Assembly: GCF_001662305.1 (NCBI RefSeq)
Contig: NZ_BDEP01000004.1
Coordinates: 211,982-275,981 of the forward strand
Direction of reading: 5' to 3'
DNA length: 64,000 nt
DNA from: Halomonas caseinilytica
GTDB lineage: Bacteria > Pseudomonadota > Gammaproteobacteria > Pseudomonadales > Halomonadaceae
This document shows positions 20,685 through 30,485 of this stretch, piece by piece (the stretch's first letter is position 1; every line of letters begins with the position of its first letter). The notes under the pieces are model-generated. The model was given only the letters and a program-made list of their open reading frames with translations. It was not told where the DNA came from and made no database searches. Position numbers and translations under genes: made by a program.

Positions 20685-23516
20685 TCAGAGGTTGAAGGCG
20701 TCTTCCACCAACTGGCGCTGCTGTTCGGTATGCACGGACATGTAGCCCGCCGCAGGGGCTGCGGAAGCCGGGCGACCGGCGAACTTGAGTCGTCCGCCCA
20801 ATCCCGACTTCAGTCGTTCGACTGCAGCCCGCATGTGATGCTGGCTGGGATACCAGGCGCCCTGGTTCAGTGGCTCTTCCTGGCACCACACCGCGTCGGT
20901 GACGTTGGTGTAGTCCTTGATCGCCTCGTAGAGCTCCTCCTCGGGGAAGGGATACAGCTGTTCGAGTCGCAGGATGGCCACGTCGTCGCGGGCATTTTCC
21001 TCGCGCCAGTTGGCCAGGTCATAATAGACCTTGCCGGCACAGAGGATGATGCGCTCCACCTTGGCGGCGTCACGCTTGCCCTGGTCGGGCAGCACCATCT
21101 GGAAGTGGCCATTGGCCAGCTCATCGAGACTCGAGGTTGCTTCCTTGTGGCGCAGCAGGCTCTTGGGAGACATCACGATCAGCGGCTTGCGCAGCTTGCG
21201 GATCACCTGGCGACGCAACAGGTGAAAGATCTGTGCCGGCGTGGTCGGCACGCAGACCTGCATGTTGTGCTCGGCGCACAGCTGCAGGAAGCGCTCCAGG
21301 CGCGCTGACGAATGCTCCGGCCCCTGCCCTTCATATCCATGGGGCAGCAGCATGGTCAGGCCGCACAGCCGCTCCCATTTGGTCTCGCCGGACGAGATGA
21401 ACTGGTCGACCACCACCTGGGCACCGTTGAAGAAGTCACCGAACTGGGCTTCCCAGATCACCAGGTCGTTGGGGGCGGTGGTGGCATAGCCATACTCGAA
21501 GGCCAGCACGGCCTCCTCGGAGAGGAAGGAGTCGTGGATGGTAAAGGTAGGCTGCCCCTCGGCCAGATGCTGCAACGGCACGTAGATGGAGCCGTCGTTC
21601 TGGTTGTGCACCACCGCGTGACGGTGGGAGAAGGTGCCACGACCACTGTCCTGCCCAGTCAGGCGCACCGGGTGCCCTTCATCCAGCAAGGTGGCATAGG
21701 CCAGGGTCTCGGCGAAGCCCCAGTTGGCCGCCATGCCGCCGGCCTGCATCTTGCGACGGTCGTCGTAGATCTTGGCGACCTGGCGCTGGACGGAGATACC
21801 GTCGGGAATCGCGCACATCTTCGCCGCCAGTCGCTGCAGGCGCTTCAGGTCGACACTGGTGTCGGTGTACCCGGACCATTCATGGCCGAGATACGGTTTC
21901 CAGTCGACGAACAGGGCGGTATTGGGTTGCTGGACCAGGGCATTGGCCACATGGTTGCCGGCCACCAGGTCGTCACGGTAGGTGTCGACCATCGCCTTGG
22001 CCTCATCCTCGGTGAGCAGCCCCTCGTTCACAAGGCGCTTGGCATAAAGGGCCCGCGAGGAAGGATGGTCCTTGATCTTGCGATACATCATCGGCTGGGT
22101 GCCGGAGGGTTCGTCGGCCTCGTTGTGCCCGCGCCGACGATAGCAGACCAGGTCGATGACCACGTCCTTCTTGAACTGCTGGCGATAATCCAGGGCCACC
22201 TGGGTCGCATGCAGCACGGCGTCCGGGTCATCGCCATTGACGTGGAAGATCGGCGCCTGGACCATCTTGGCGATGTCGGTGCAGTATTCGGTGGATCGCG
22301 AATCCCGCGGGTGCGAGGTCGTGAACCCGACCTGATTGTTGATCACGATGTGCACCGTGCCGCCGGTCTCGTAGGCACGGGTCTGGGACATCTGGAAGGT
22401 CTCCATGACCACGCCCTGGCCGGCGAAGGCCGCATCGCCGTGCACGTTGATCGGTAGCACCTTGCCGCCATCCGGGTCGTTGCGGCGATCCTGCCGGGCG
22501 CGTACCGAGCCCTCGACCACCGGCGCGACGATCTCCAGATGCGACGGGTTGAACGACAACGCCAGATGGACCTCGCCCCCCGGCGTCATGACGTTGGAAC
22601 TGAAGCCCTGGTGATACTTGACATCGCCGGAGCCACGCTCGACCACTTTCTTGCCGTCGAACTCGTCGATCAGCTCGGAGGGATTCTTGCCGAGGATGTT
22701 GACCAGAACGTTGAGTCGGCCACGGTGGGCCATGCCGATGACGACTTCCTTGGTGCCGTATCCGCCACTGCGCTGGATCAACTCGTCCATCATGGGGATG
22801 AAGGACTCCCCCCCTTCCAGACCGAACCGCTTTGTCCCCGGATACTTGGAAGCCAGATAGCTTTCCAGACCCTCGGCGGCCGTCAGACGCTCCAGCACAT
22901 GCTTGCGCACTTCCTCGCTGAACTTCGGTGCGCTGCGCACCGACTCGAAACGCTGCTGCAGCCAGCGCTTCTCCTCGGTGTCGACGATATGCATGATCTC
23001 GCAGCCGATGCTGCGGCAGTAGGTCTGCTGCAGCGCCTCGACGATCTCCTTCAGCGGTGCCTTGTCGGCTCCCAGGAAGAACGAGCCGGTCTGGAACTCG
23101 GTGTCCAGATCGGACTTGGAGAGCTGATGGAAGGAGAGGTCGAGATCGGGAACGGGCGTCGGGCTACGCAGGCCCAAGGGGTCGATATCGGCCTTCTGGT
23201 GTCCACGAACGCGGTAGGCGTTGATCAGCTGCAGGACCTTGACCTGCTTCTTGTTCTCGCCACTGCCGGACGAGGGGGCCTGCGCGGTGCGTCGTTGCTG
23301 GCCTAGCTGATAGAACTGTTCGCGGGTAGGGGCAAGCGGAACGTCTTGGGTGGCGCTGCCGTCGGGTCTCGGCAGTGTATCGAAGTACTCTCGCCATTCG
23401 TCGGGAACGGCTTCGGGATCATCCAGATACTGCTCGTAGAGCGCTTCCACGTAATGGACATTACTGCCACTCACGTGGGAGGAGCGCCACATCAACTCCA
23501 TTATGCCTTGTTGCAT
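20685..23516 (-). CDS. sucA: 2-oxoglutarate dehydrogenase E1
   Basis: 943-residue thiamine-diphosphate enzyme that decarboxylates 2-oxoglutarate and succinylates the E2 lipoyl group. Features include the N-terminal E2-binding helix (SGSNVHYVEALYEQYLDDP, residues about 15-33), GMAHRGRLNVLVNILGK, the ThDP-Mg motif within HGDAAFAGQGVV...NNQVGFTT, CYRRRGHNEADEP, SGRGTFSHRHAV, and LLPHGYEGQGPEHSSAR. The frame is open to 23639, but the ATG at 23516 yields the family N-terminus and length (E. coli 933). A 216-bp gap with a hairpin separates it from sdhB. Confidence 0.96.
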   Translation of the reverse strand: MQQGIMELMWRSSHVSGSNVHYVEALYEQYLDDPEAVPDEWREYFDTLPRPDGSATQDVPLAPTREQFYQLGQQRRTAQAPSSGSGENKKQVKVLQLINAYRVRGHQKADIDPLGLRSPTPVPDLDLSFHQLSKSDLDTEFQTGSFFLGADKAPLKEIVEALQQTYCRSIGCEIMHIVDTEEKRWLQQRFESVRSAPKFSEEVRKHVLERLTAAEGLESYLASKYPGTKRFGLEGGESFIPMMDELIQRSGGYGTKEVVIGMAHRGRLNVLVNILGKNPSELIDEFDGKKVVERGSGDVKYHQGFSSNVMTPGGEVHLALSFNPSHLEIVAPVVEGSVRARQDRRNDPDGGKVLPINVHGDAAFAGQGVVMETFQMSQTRAYETGGTVHIVINNQVGFTTSHPRDSRSTEYCTDIAKMVQAPIFHVNGDDPDAVLHATQVALDYRQQFKKDVVIDLVCYRRRGHNEADEPSGTQPMMYRKIKDHPSSRALYAKRLVNEGLLTEDEAKAMVDTYRDDLVAGNHVANALVQQPNTALFVDWKPYLGHEWSGYTDTSVDLKRLQRLAAKMCAIPDGISVQRQVAKIYDDRRKMQAGGMAANWGFAETLAYATLLDEGHPVRLTGQDSGRGTFSHRHAVVHNQNDGSIYVPLQHLAEGQPTFTIHDSFLSEEAVLAFEYGYATTAPNDLVIWEAQFGDFFNGAQVVVDQFISSGETKWERLCGLTMLLPHGYEGQGPEHSSARLERFLQLCAEHNMQVCVPTTPAQIFHLLRRQVIRKLRKPLIVMSPKSLLRHKEATSSLDELANGHFQMVLPDQGKRDAAKVERIILCAGKVYYDLANWREENARDDVAILRLEQLYPFPEEELYEAIKDYTNVTDAVWCQEEPLNQGAWYPSQHHMRAAVERLKSGLGGRLKFAGRPASAAPAAGYMSVHTEQQRQLVEDAFNL

Positions 23517-23619
23517 CTCTCGGTCACCCTGCACTGATGGGGTGGTATCGGCGTCGCACGGCTCATCCGTGACGACATCGGTGGCGGCCACCGATGGTGG
23601 ACCCGCCCTTGATTTCGAT

Positions 23620-23651
23620 GGCCAAAAGCCGGTGCACATGGCACCGGCTTT
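23620..23651 (-). terminator. Hairpin with U-tract between sdhB and sucA
   Basis: An 11-bp perfect stem (AAAGCCGGTGC 23625-23635 / GCACCGGCTTT 23641-23651) has a five-base loop. On the minus strand the stem runs into TTTT. It sits 82 bp after sdhB and about 105 bp before sucA. It may end part of the sdhCDAB transcripts or act as an attenuator; no clear sucA promoter is visible downstream. Confidence 0.65.
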
Positions 23652-23732
23652 CGACGAATCACCGGGTCAGGGCTGCGGCAATACGCCGCAACTCAGGGCC
23701 GGTGAGTATGATAACAAGCTGCGAGCCTCGAT

Positions 23733-24443
23733 TTAAGTGGCATTGGCCAGCAACATCTCACGAATCTTGCCGATGGCACGTGTCGGATTGAGTCCCTTGG
23801 GACATACCGCCACGCAATTCATGATGCCCCGGCAGCGGAATACGCTGAACGGATCCTCGAGTTCGGCCAGGCGCTCGCGGGTGGCTTCATCGCGCGAATC
23901 AGCCAGGAAGCGGTAGGCCTGCAGCAGCCCGGCCGGACCGACGAACTTGTCCGGGTTCCACCAGAACGACGGGCAGGACGTCGAGCAGCAGGCACAGAGA
24001 ATGCACTCGTAGAGGCCATCGAGCTTGTCGCGGTCCTCCGGTGACTGCAGACGCTCGATGGCGGGCGCCGGGTTGTCGTTCTGCAGGTACGGCTGGATGC
24101 GCTCGTACTGCTTGTAGAACAGCCCCATGTCGACCACCAGATCGCGGATCACAGGCAGGCCGGGTAGCGGACGCAGCGTCAGCTTGCCCTTCTTGACGAC
24201 CTCTGACAGCGGCGTGATGCAGGCCAGGCCATTCTTGCCGTTCATGTTCATGCCGTCGGAGCCGCACACTCCTTCGCGGCAGCTACGACGAAAGGCCAGG
24301 CCGTTGTCCTGCTCTTTCACCATGTGAAGGACATCCAGGACCATGATGTCGCGACCCTGGGTGTCGACCTGGAACTCCTCCATGTACGGGGCGGAGTCCG
24401 TTTCCGGATTGTAGCGGTACAGAGATACCTGAAGCATGGACAT
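23733..24443 (-). CDS. sdhB: Succinate dehydrogenase iron-sulfur subunit
   Basis: 236-residue electron-transfer subunit of complex II on the cytoplasmic face of the membrane. The N-terminal ferredoxin domain carries the [2Fe-2S] cysteines in SCREGVCGSDGMNMNGKNG and later C residues. The C-terminal domain carries the [4Fe-4S] and [3Fe-4S] ligands in CILCACCSTSCPSFWW and CRGIMNCVAVCPKGLNP. Length matches E. coli SdhB (238). GGGGGA precedes the ATG, and it starts 12 bp after sdhA. It is the last gene of sdhCDAB. Confidence 0.97.
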   Translation of the reverse strand: MSMLQVSLYRYNPETDSAPYMEEFQVDTQGRDIMVLDVLHMVKEQDNGLAFRRSCREGVCGSDGMNMNGKNGLACITPLSEVVKKGKLTLRPLPGLPVIRDLVVDMGLFYKQYERIQPYLQNDNPAPAIERLQSPEDRDKLDGLYECILCACCSTSCPSFWWNPDKFVGPAGLLQAYRFLADSRDEATRERLAELEDPFSVFRCRGIMNCVAVCPKGLNPTRAIGKIREMLLANAT

Positions 24444-24455
24444 CGTGACTCCCCC

Positions 24456-26228
24456 TTAGTAGGTGCGAACTTTCGGCTCGAACATGTCGACGGTCTTGGG
24501 CGCGAAATTGACATCGCGCTGCCCCAGGCGCTTCTCCGCCGGGAAGTACATCGAATGCTTCAGCCAGTTGGCATCGTCGCGATCCGGATAGTCGTAGCGA
24601 GAATGCGCGCCACGGCTTTCCTTGCGCTCCAGGGCGGCGATGGCAGTGGCCTCGGCGACCTCCATCAGATTGTCCAGCTCCAGCGCCTCGACACGCGCGG
24701 TGTTGAAGGCCTTGGACTTGTCCGGCAGATAGGCATTGGCGATTCGCTCGCGCAGCTCGGCGAGCTGCTGGACGCCCTTCTGCATGTTGTCCTCCTGACG
24801 GAAGACACCGAAATCACTCTGCATGATCTCCTGGAGGGCGCGCTTGAGTTCGGGCACGGTCTCGCCGTCCTCGGACTCGTTCCAGCGATTGATCCGCCGC
24901 ATGGCGGCCTCGACATCATCATCACTGGCCGCGAGATAATCGATCCCCTCATTGAGGGCGCTCTCGATGAACATGCCCGCAGCACGTCCGAACACCACCA
25001 GGTCGAGCAGCGAGTTGCCGCCCAGGCGATTGGCGCCATGCACGGAGACGCATGCTGCCTCGCCCACGGCATACAGACCATTGACGATCTGATCGTTGCC
25101 ATCGGCGTCCTGGGAGATTGCCTGGCCGTGCACATTGGTGGCCACGCCCCCCATCATGTAGTGGCAGGTCGGCACCACCGGAATCGGTTCCTTGGCCGGG
25201 TCCACGTGGGCGAAGGTCTTGGACAGCTCGACGATGCCGGGCAGGCGCTTGCTGAGCACCTCCTCGCCGAGGTGATCCAGCTTGAGATAGACGTGATCGC
25301 CATTCTCGCCGCAACCGCGCCCCTCCAGGATCTCCATGACCATGGAGCGTGCAACCACGTCGCGACCGGCCAGATCCTTGGCGTTGGGCGCATAACGCTC
25401 CATGAAGCGTTCGCCATCCTTGTTGATGAGATAGCCACCCTCGCCACGGCAGCCCTCGGTCACCAGCACGCCGGCACCATAGATGCCGGTGGGATGGAAC
25501 TGCCACATTTCCATGTCCTGCATCGGAATGCCGGCGCGCAGCGCCATGCCGATACCATCGCCGGTATTGATGAGGGCATTGGTAGTGGACGAGTAGATAC
25601 GACCGGAACCACCGGTCGCCAAGACAGTGGCCTTGGCCTTGACGTGTACGACTTCACCGGTCTCGATGTCCATGGCGATGCAGCCCACCACGTCGCCATT
25701 GGCGTTCTTGACCAGGTCGACGGCATACCACTCGTTGAGGAAGGTGGTCTGATTCTTCAGGTTATTCTGATAAAGGGTATGCAGCAGCGCATGCCCGGTA
25801 CGGTCGGCCGCCGCACAGGTCCGGGCAGCCTGCCCGCCCTTGCCGAAGTCCTTGGACTGACCGCCGAAGGGACGCTGGTAGATACGTCCGTTCTCGAAAC
25901 GCGAGAACGGAAGCCCCATGTGCTCGAGTTCGAAGACCGCCTTGGGCCCTTCGGAACACATGTACTCCGCTGCTTCCTGGTCGGTGATGTAATCGCCACC
26001 CTTGACGGTGTCGTACATGTGCCAGCGCCAGTCATCGTTAGGGTCGGCCGAGGCGATGGCGCAGGTAATGCCGCCCTGGGCGGAGACCGTATGCGAGCGG
26101 GTCGGGAAGACCTTGGACAGTACAGCGGTCTTCTTGCCGGACTTGGCCAGCTCGAGGGCGGCTCGCATGCCGGAACCGCCGCCGCCGATGATGATGGCGT
26201 CGAATGTCAGACTACGCATGTTGGACAT
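24456..26228 (-). CDS. sdhA: Succinate dehydrogenase flavoprotein subunit
   Basis: 590-residue catalytic subunit that oxidises succinate to fumarate with covalent FAD. It shows the dinucleotide fold [16 protein letters not shown] (residues 12-27), the FAD-attachment histidine in [12 protein letters not shown], the substrate loop with HPTGIYGAG, and the active-site arginine region around [21 protein letters not shown]. Length equals the E. coli protein within two residues. It is three bases from the sdhD stop and has a GGAG ribosome site. Confidence 0.97.
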   Translation of the reverse strand: MSNMRSLTFDAIIIGGGGSGMRAALELAKSGKKTAVLSKVFPTRSHTVSAQGGITCAIASADPNDDWRWHMYDTVKGGDYITDQEAAEYMCSEGPKAVFELEHMGLPFSRFENGRIYQRPFGGQSKDFGKGGQAARTCAAADRTGHALLHTLYQNNLKNQTTFLNEWYAVDLVKNANGDVVGCIAMDIETGEVVHVKAKATVLATGGSGRIYSSTTNALINTGDGIGMALRAGIPMQDMEMWQFHPTGIYGAGVLVTEGCRGEGGYLINKDGERFMERYAPNAKDLAGRDVVARSMVMEILEGRGCGENGDHVYLKLDHLGEEVLSKRLPGIVELSKTFAHVDPAKEPIPVVPTCHYMMGGVATNVHGQAISQDADGNDQIVNGLYAVGEAACVSVHGANRLGGNSLLDLVVFGRAAGMFIESALNEGIDYLAASDDDVEAAMRRINRWNESEDGETVPELKRALQEIMQSDFGVFRQEDNMQKGVQQLAELRERIANAYLPDKSKAFNTARVEALELDNLMEVAEATAIAALERKESRGAHSRYDYPDRDDANWLKHSMYFPAEKRLGQRDVNFAPKTVDMFEPKVRTY

Positions 26229-26231
26229 GGA

Positions 26232-26579
26232 TCAGGCTCCCCACAGAACTTGGATGCCCCAGACCAGAAACACGAAGATGGCCAGGATGATGATGGACTG
26301 GGCGGCGACACGAATGCCGGTCGGCTTGATGTAATCGGTGGTCACGGTCCACAGGCCGACCCAGGCATGGGCCGCCAGCGACACGAACGCCAACAGCGAG
26401 AAGATCCGCATCCAGGTCTGGGCGAACAGGCCACTCCAGGTGGCATAGTCCAGCCCCGGGGAGAACAGCAGGTAGCCGACGATGAAGAGAGTGTAGAGCG
26501 CCAGCACGATGGCCGAAGCGCGTTGCACGAGCCAGTCGGACAGCCCGCTGCGCCCGAGATTCGTGATATTGGTTACCAT
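26232..26579 (-). CDS. sdhD: Succinate dehydrogenase membrane anchor
   Basis: 115-residue membrane anchor with three hydrophobic helices (about residues 22-42, 55-78 and 92-113). With SdhC it holds haem b and the quinone site; the haem-ligand histidine is in SLAAHAWVGLW and the quinone-site tyrosine is in DYIKP. The start at 26579 overlaps the sdhC stop by seven bases. A longer open frame upstream is simply read-through of the sdhC region in another frame. Confidence 0.95.
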   Translation of the reverse strand: MVTNITNLGRSGLSDWLVQRASAIVLALYTLFIVGYLLFSPGLDYATWSGLFAQTWMRIFSLLAFVSLAAHAWVGLWTVTTDYIKPTGIRVAAQSIIILAIFVFLVWGIQVLWGA

Positions 26580-26950
26580 ACCCAGACTCCCGCCAGAATG
26601 ATCAGAACCGCACTCACCACAACGGTGATCTGCGCCTTCTTGACGCCCCCCTCGAGGGTCACGCCGATATTGATATCCATCAGCAGGTGCTTGATACCGG
26701 CCACGAAGTGAAAGGCCAGCGCGGACAACAGCCCCCAGGCGATCAGCTTCGCCAGGAAATTGTGAGCCAGCGCGTCCTGCACGGTCGCGAAGCCTTCGGC
26801 CGACGACAACGACGCATCCAGCGCCCAAAAGCCGAAGATCAAGCCGATGAAGAGAATGACGCCGGTAATGCGGTGCGCAATGGACGTCAAGGCGGGGAGA
26901 GGGAACTGTATCGTGGACAGATCCAGGTTTACGGGTCGTTTGCTATTCAC
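26573..26950 (-). CDS. sdhC: Succinate dehydrogenase cytochrome b556 subunit (GTG start)
   Basis: 125-residue membrane subunit with three hydrophobic helices. It begins with RPVNLDLSTIQFPLPALTSI, nearly the E. coli SdhC N-terminus, with the quinone-site SIAHRITGV, and ALAFHFVAGIKHLLMD providing the haem histidine. I chose GTG 26950 because it leaves the family N-terminus and length; GTG 26962 is an alternative that adds four residues. Neither has a strong Shine-Dalgarno. It is the first gene of sdhCDAB and lies about 124 bp downstream of the predicted transcription start. Confidence 0.92.
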   Translation of the reverse strand: MNSKRPVNLDLSTIQFPLPALTSIAHRITGVILFIGLIFGFWALDASLSSAEGFATVQDALAHNFLAKLIAWGLLSALAFHFVAGIKHLLMDINIGVTLEGGVKKAQITVVVSAVLIILAGVWVW

Positions 26951-27080
26951 GGCGCTATACACACTCTCTTGGCCCGCCGCTGGGCACTCGAGCTTGCCCC
27001 GAAGCGGGCGGTGGTTTCGGGAAGGAGCCATCGTGACCGACACGGTCACGATTGCCGTTTCCTGCCAGTCGCGGGACAAG

Positions 27081-27109
27081 ATTATAGGGTCCAGCCCCAT
27101 CCCTGACAA
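27081..27109 (-). promoter_or_regulatory. Promoter of the sdh-suc block
   Basis: On the minus strand TTGTCA (27109-27104) and a consensus TATAAT (27086-27081) are separated by 17 bp. The predicted start near 27074 leaves a leader of about 124 nt before sdhC. Confidence 0.78.
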
Positions 27110-27298
27110 ATCGCTCCCCACCCACACGGTCCTGACGGCAGGGAATGCATCGAAAAATTTCGATGCTCCCGCCGCACCTTCCCTCCCTCGCCGAGGACCT
27201 CGCGAAGCCCGCGGCATGCATGGTGCGAAGCACCATTTCATGTACAAAAGCCATACAAGACAGGTGAATAGGTAGAACTAATGGCGCCGATAGACCAA

Positions 27299-27326
27299 TT
27301 GACAATCACGAGGACGCTTCTATAGT
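27299..27326 (+). promoter_or_regulatory. Promoter of gltA
   Basis: Consensus TTGACA (27299-27304) and TATAGT (27321-27326) are separated by 16 bp, about 77 bp before the gltA ATG. Confidence 0.8.
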
Positions 27327-27402
27327 GGGCGAACCTTTTTGCCGGCAAGTCCTGCGAGATGGCGACTTATCGGCTCATCAAGAACACGTAGAGGAGGCCA
27401 TC

Positions 27403-28689
<1,287 letters not shown>

Positions 28690-28723
28690 TTTCGCGCCGA
28701 TGATGCAGATGCAATGACGAAAA

Positions 28724-28748
28724 GGCCACCCTTGCGGTGGCCTTTTTC
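28724..28748 (+). terminator. Terminator of gltA
   Basis: Stem GGCCACC/GGTGGCC with loop CTTGC (28724-28742), then TTTTT. Confidence 0.88.
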
Positions 28749-28787
28749 GTTTCGCCGACGACTGCTCGATTCCAGAGGAGAAACAAC

Positions 28788-29672
28788 ATGAGCCAGACAA
28801 TTCAGCGTATTGCCTTCATCGGCCTCGGCGTCATGGGATATCCCATGGCCGGCCACCTGGCCAGGGCCAGTCTGGAGGTTCACGTCTACAACCGCACGAC
28901 CGCCAAGGCCGACGCCTGGGTCGCGCACCACGGTGGCCATCAACACGGCACACCTCGCCAGGCCGCAGAACAGGCTGATCTGGTACTGCTCTGCGTAGGC
29001 AACGACGACGATGTCCGGCAAGTCACGCATGGCGACGATGGCGTCCTGGCCGGCATGCAGGCAGGCAGCCTGCTGGTCGACCACACCACGGCCTCCGCCC
29101 GACTGGCCGAAGACCTCGACGCAGCCTGTCGTGAGCGCGACATCGGCTTTCTCGATGCCCCAGTGTCCGGTGGCCAGCAAGGCGCCGAGAATGGCGCCCT
29201 GACCATCATGTGCGGCGGAACCGAAAGCGACTTCGCCCGCATCGAGCCTTTGCTTGCCCATTACGCACGCGCAGTGAACTTGCTCGGCCCGGCCGGCAGC
29301 GGCCAACTGACCAAGATGGTCAATCAGATCTGCATCGCCGGTCTGGTCCAGGGACTCTCGGAAGGACTGCATTTCGCTGAACGTGCCGGACTGGACCAGT
29401 CCCGGGTCATTGAGGTGATCTCTCAGGGTGCCGCGGGCTCATGGCAAATGGACAATCGCCACCGCACCATGATCGACGACGAGTATGACCACGGCTTTGC
29501 GATCGACTGGATGCGCAAGGATCTGGCCATCTGCCTGGAGCAAGCACGCCACCTCCAGGCCCGACTCCCCGTCACGGCACTGGTGGACCAGTTCTATGGC
29601 GACCTCCAGGCCATGGGAGGCGGACGCTGGGATACGTCCGCCCTGTTGCGTCGACTGCGCGCCTTCGACTGA
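28788..29672 (+). CDS. 3-hydroxyisobutyrate dehydrogenase-family oxidoreductase
   Basis: 294-residue NAD(P)-dependent beta-hydroxyacid dehydrogenase. The N-terminal Rossmann domain has FIGLGVMGYPMAGHLARA (residues about 10-27). The substrate-binding signature DAPVSGGQQGAENG and the catalytic lysine in GSGQLTKMVNQI follow, and the C-terminal half is all-helical. Candidate substrates are 3-hydroxyisobutyrate, tartronate semialdehyde or 2-hydroxy-3-oxopropionate; the sequence does not distinguish them. AGAGGAG stands 7 bp before the ATG. It is a single-gene unit behind the gltA terminator and ends in a GC hairpin at 29682-29712. Confidence 0.87.
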   Translation: MSQTIQRIAFIGLGVMGYPMAGHLARASLEVHVYNRTTAKADAWVAHHGGHQHGTPRQAAEQADLVLLCVGNDDDVRQVTHGDDGVLAGMQAGSLLVDHTTASARLAEDLDAACRERDIGFLDAPVSGGQQGAENGALTIMCGGTESDFARIEPLLAHYARAVNLLGPAGSGQLTKMVNQICIAGLVQGLSEGLHFAERAGLDQSRVIEVISQGAAGSWQMDNRHRTMIDDEYDHGFAIDWMRKDLAICLEQARHLQARLPVTALVDQFYGDLQAMGGGRWDTSALLRRLRAFD

Positions 29673-29681
29673 CCAGCGCTC

Positions 29682-29715
29682 GAGAGGGGGATTCATCACC
29701 TCGCCCCCTCTCTTC
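29682..29715 (+). terminator. Probable terminator after the dehydrogenase gene
   Basis: A 9-bp stem GAGAGGGGG (29682-29690) / CCCCCTCTC (29704-29712) with a 13-nt loop, 10 bp after the stop. The U-tract is poor (TTCAT). Confidence 0.5.
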
Positions 29716-30107
29716 ATGCCCTCTCTGTGTGCTTGAAGCCTTTTCCACACATTCTGTGGATAACCCTGTTCAAAACCTTTCCAAAACGTCCCTGAATCGC
29801 CATGAACAGCGGGTCGCTCTCAAATTGGTTAATTTTTAACCCAACTCCAAGACATTGATTTACCTAGCTTTTTCAGAGAAGCCCAGTACCATGCGGGTTG
29901 ACGGCGCGTCACCACAGACTCGCACTGGAAAAGAACAGGGGACGTGGACAAGTCAAGCCCGAATTCAGGCTTTATGGCGCTGAGTGAGACGCAGACTCAC
30001 CCGGATACCGATGCCAGCCACAGAGTTATGCCGGCGGCATGAGGACTCATGGCAAATCGCCTCGCCGACTGACGGAAAGGAAGTGACACGCAAGAAGAGA
30101 AAAGGGA
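29716..30107. other. Gene-free interval with DnaA boxes
   Basis: I see no credible gene here. It holds an inverted pair of DnaA-box-like 9-mers at 29741-29763, an AT-rich stretch with GGTTAA-TTT-TTAACC (29827-29841), and a small ATGCC/GGCAT hairpin (30028-30040) downstream of tRNA-Glu. Confidence 0.5.
29741..29763. promoter_or_regulatory. Inverted pair of DnaA boxes
   Basis: TTTTCCACA (29741-29749, one mismatch to TTATCCACA) and TGTGGATAA (29755-29763, a perfect box on the reverse strand) face each other across five bases. The flank is AT-rich by local standards. Whether DnaA acts here is not shown; no dnaA, dnaN or gidA is nearby, so this is not the usual oriC context. Confidence 0.55.
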
Positions 30108-30108
30108 G

Positions 30109-30184
30109 TGGCGTCCCATAGGGGGTTCGAACCCCTGTTACCGCCGTGAAAGGGCGGTGTCCTAGACCACTAGACGAATGGGAC
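30109..30184 (-). tRNA. tRNA-Glu (anticodon TTC)
   Basis: 76 nt including an encoded CCA. Acceptor stem GTCCC/GGGAC, D-loop CTAGTGGTCTAGGAC, anticodon loop CTTTCAC giving TTC, and T-arm GGGGTTCGAACCCC. It is 23 bp downstream of tRNA-Ala on the same strand, a common pairing with gltX in gammaproteobacteria. Confidence 0.97.
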
Positions 30185-30207
30185 GCATCGACTTCGAGAC
30201 GAGATGG

Positions 30208-30283
30208 TGGTGGAGCCTAGCGGGATCGAACCGCTGACCTCAACACTGCCAGTGTTGCGCTCTCCCAGCTGAGCTAAGGCCCC
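30208..30283 (-). tRNA. tRNA-Ala (anticodon GGC)
   Basis: 76 nt including CCA. Acceptor GGGGCCT/GGCTCCA with one G-U, D-loop AGCTCAGCTGGGAGAGC, anticodon loop TGGCA giving GGC, and T-arm AGCGGTTCGATCCCGCT. It is first in the two-tRNA transcript. Confidence 0.97.
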
Positions 30284-30305
30284 ACATCTCGTGAAGACGG
30301 GGCGT

Positions 30306-30334
30306 ATGATACTGATCCCCCCCGCCTTCGTCAA
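30306..30334 (-). promoter_or_regulatory. tRNA promoter with GC-rich discriminator
   Basis: Minus strand TTGACG (30334-30329), 17-bp spacer, TATCAT (30311-30306), then ACGCCCCGTC just before the tRNA. A GC-rich discriminator is typical of stable-RNA promoters under stringent control. Confidence 0.65.
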
Positions 30335-30485
30335 CGGGAAAACGAGAATTTCCTGCTGCGCTCGATATCCTGGCCGCCGGCGGTGCTCGCGCTCCTCATG
30401 TAGCAGGCTACACTCCGGGCGCTGCGCTCCGGCGACGACCAGTTTACCGTCGCTCGCGACGGAACTTCAGCGTTTTACTATGACA

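Larger units (their letters stand above)
26951..27402. other. sdhC-gltA divergent regulatory region
   Basis: 452 bp without a gene, driving the TCA genes in both directions. Besides the two promoters listed separately it contains three perfect inverted repeats. They are ATCGTGACCG/CGGTCACGAT with 3-nt loop (27030-27052, in the sdhC leader), GCATCGAAA/TTTCGATGC with 2-nt loop (27147-27166) and ATGGTGC/GCACCAT with 3-nt loop (27220-27236). The binding proteins are unknown. Confidence 0.7.

Noticed and set aside
20653..20889. Extra small open frame over the sucA stop
   Set aside because: Frame-shifted copy within sucA with no start signal.
24324..26711. A 795-codon open frame antisense to sdhA
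   Set aside because: Opposite a complete, motif-bearing sdhA; no Shine-Dalgarno and no family resemblance.
30109..30283. tRNA genes as the prophage attachment site
   Set aside because: They are intact and 4 kb away from the first phage gene, with several host genes between.
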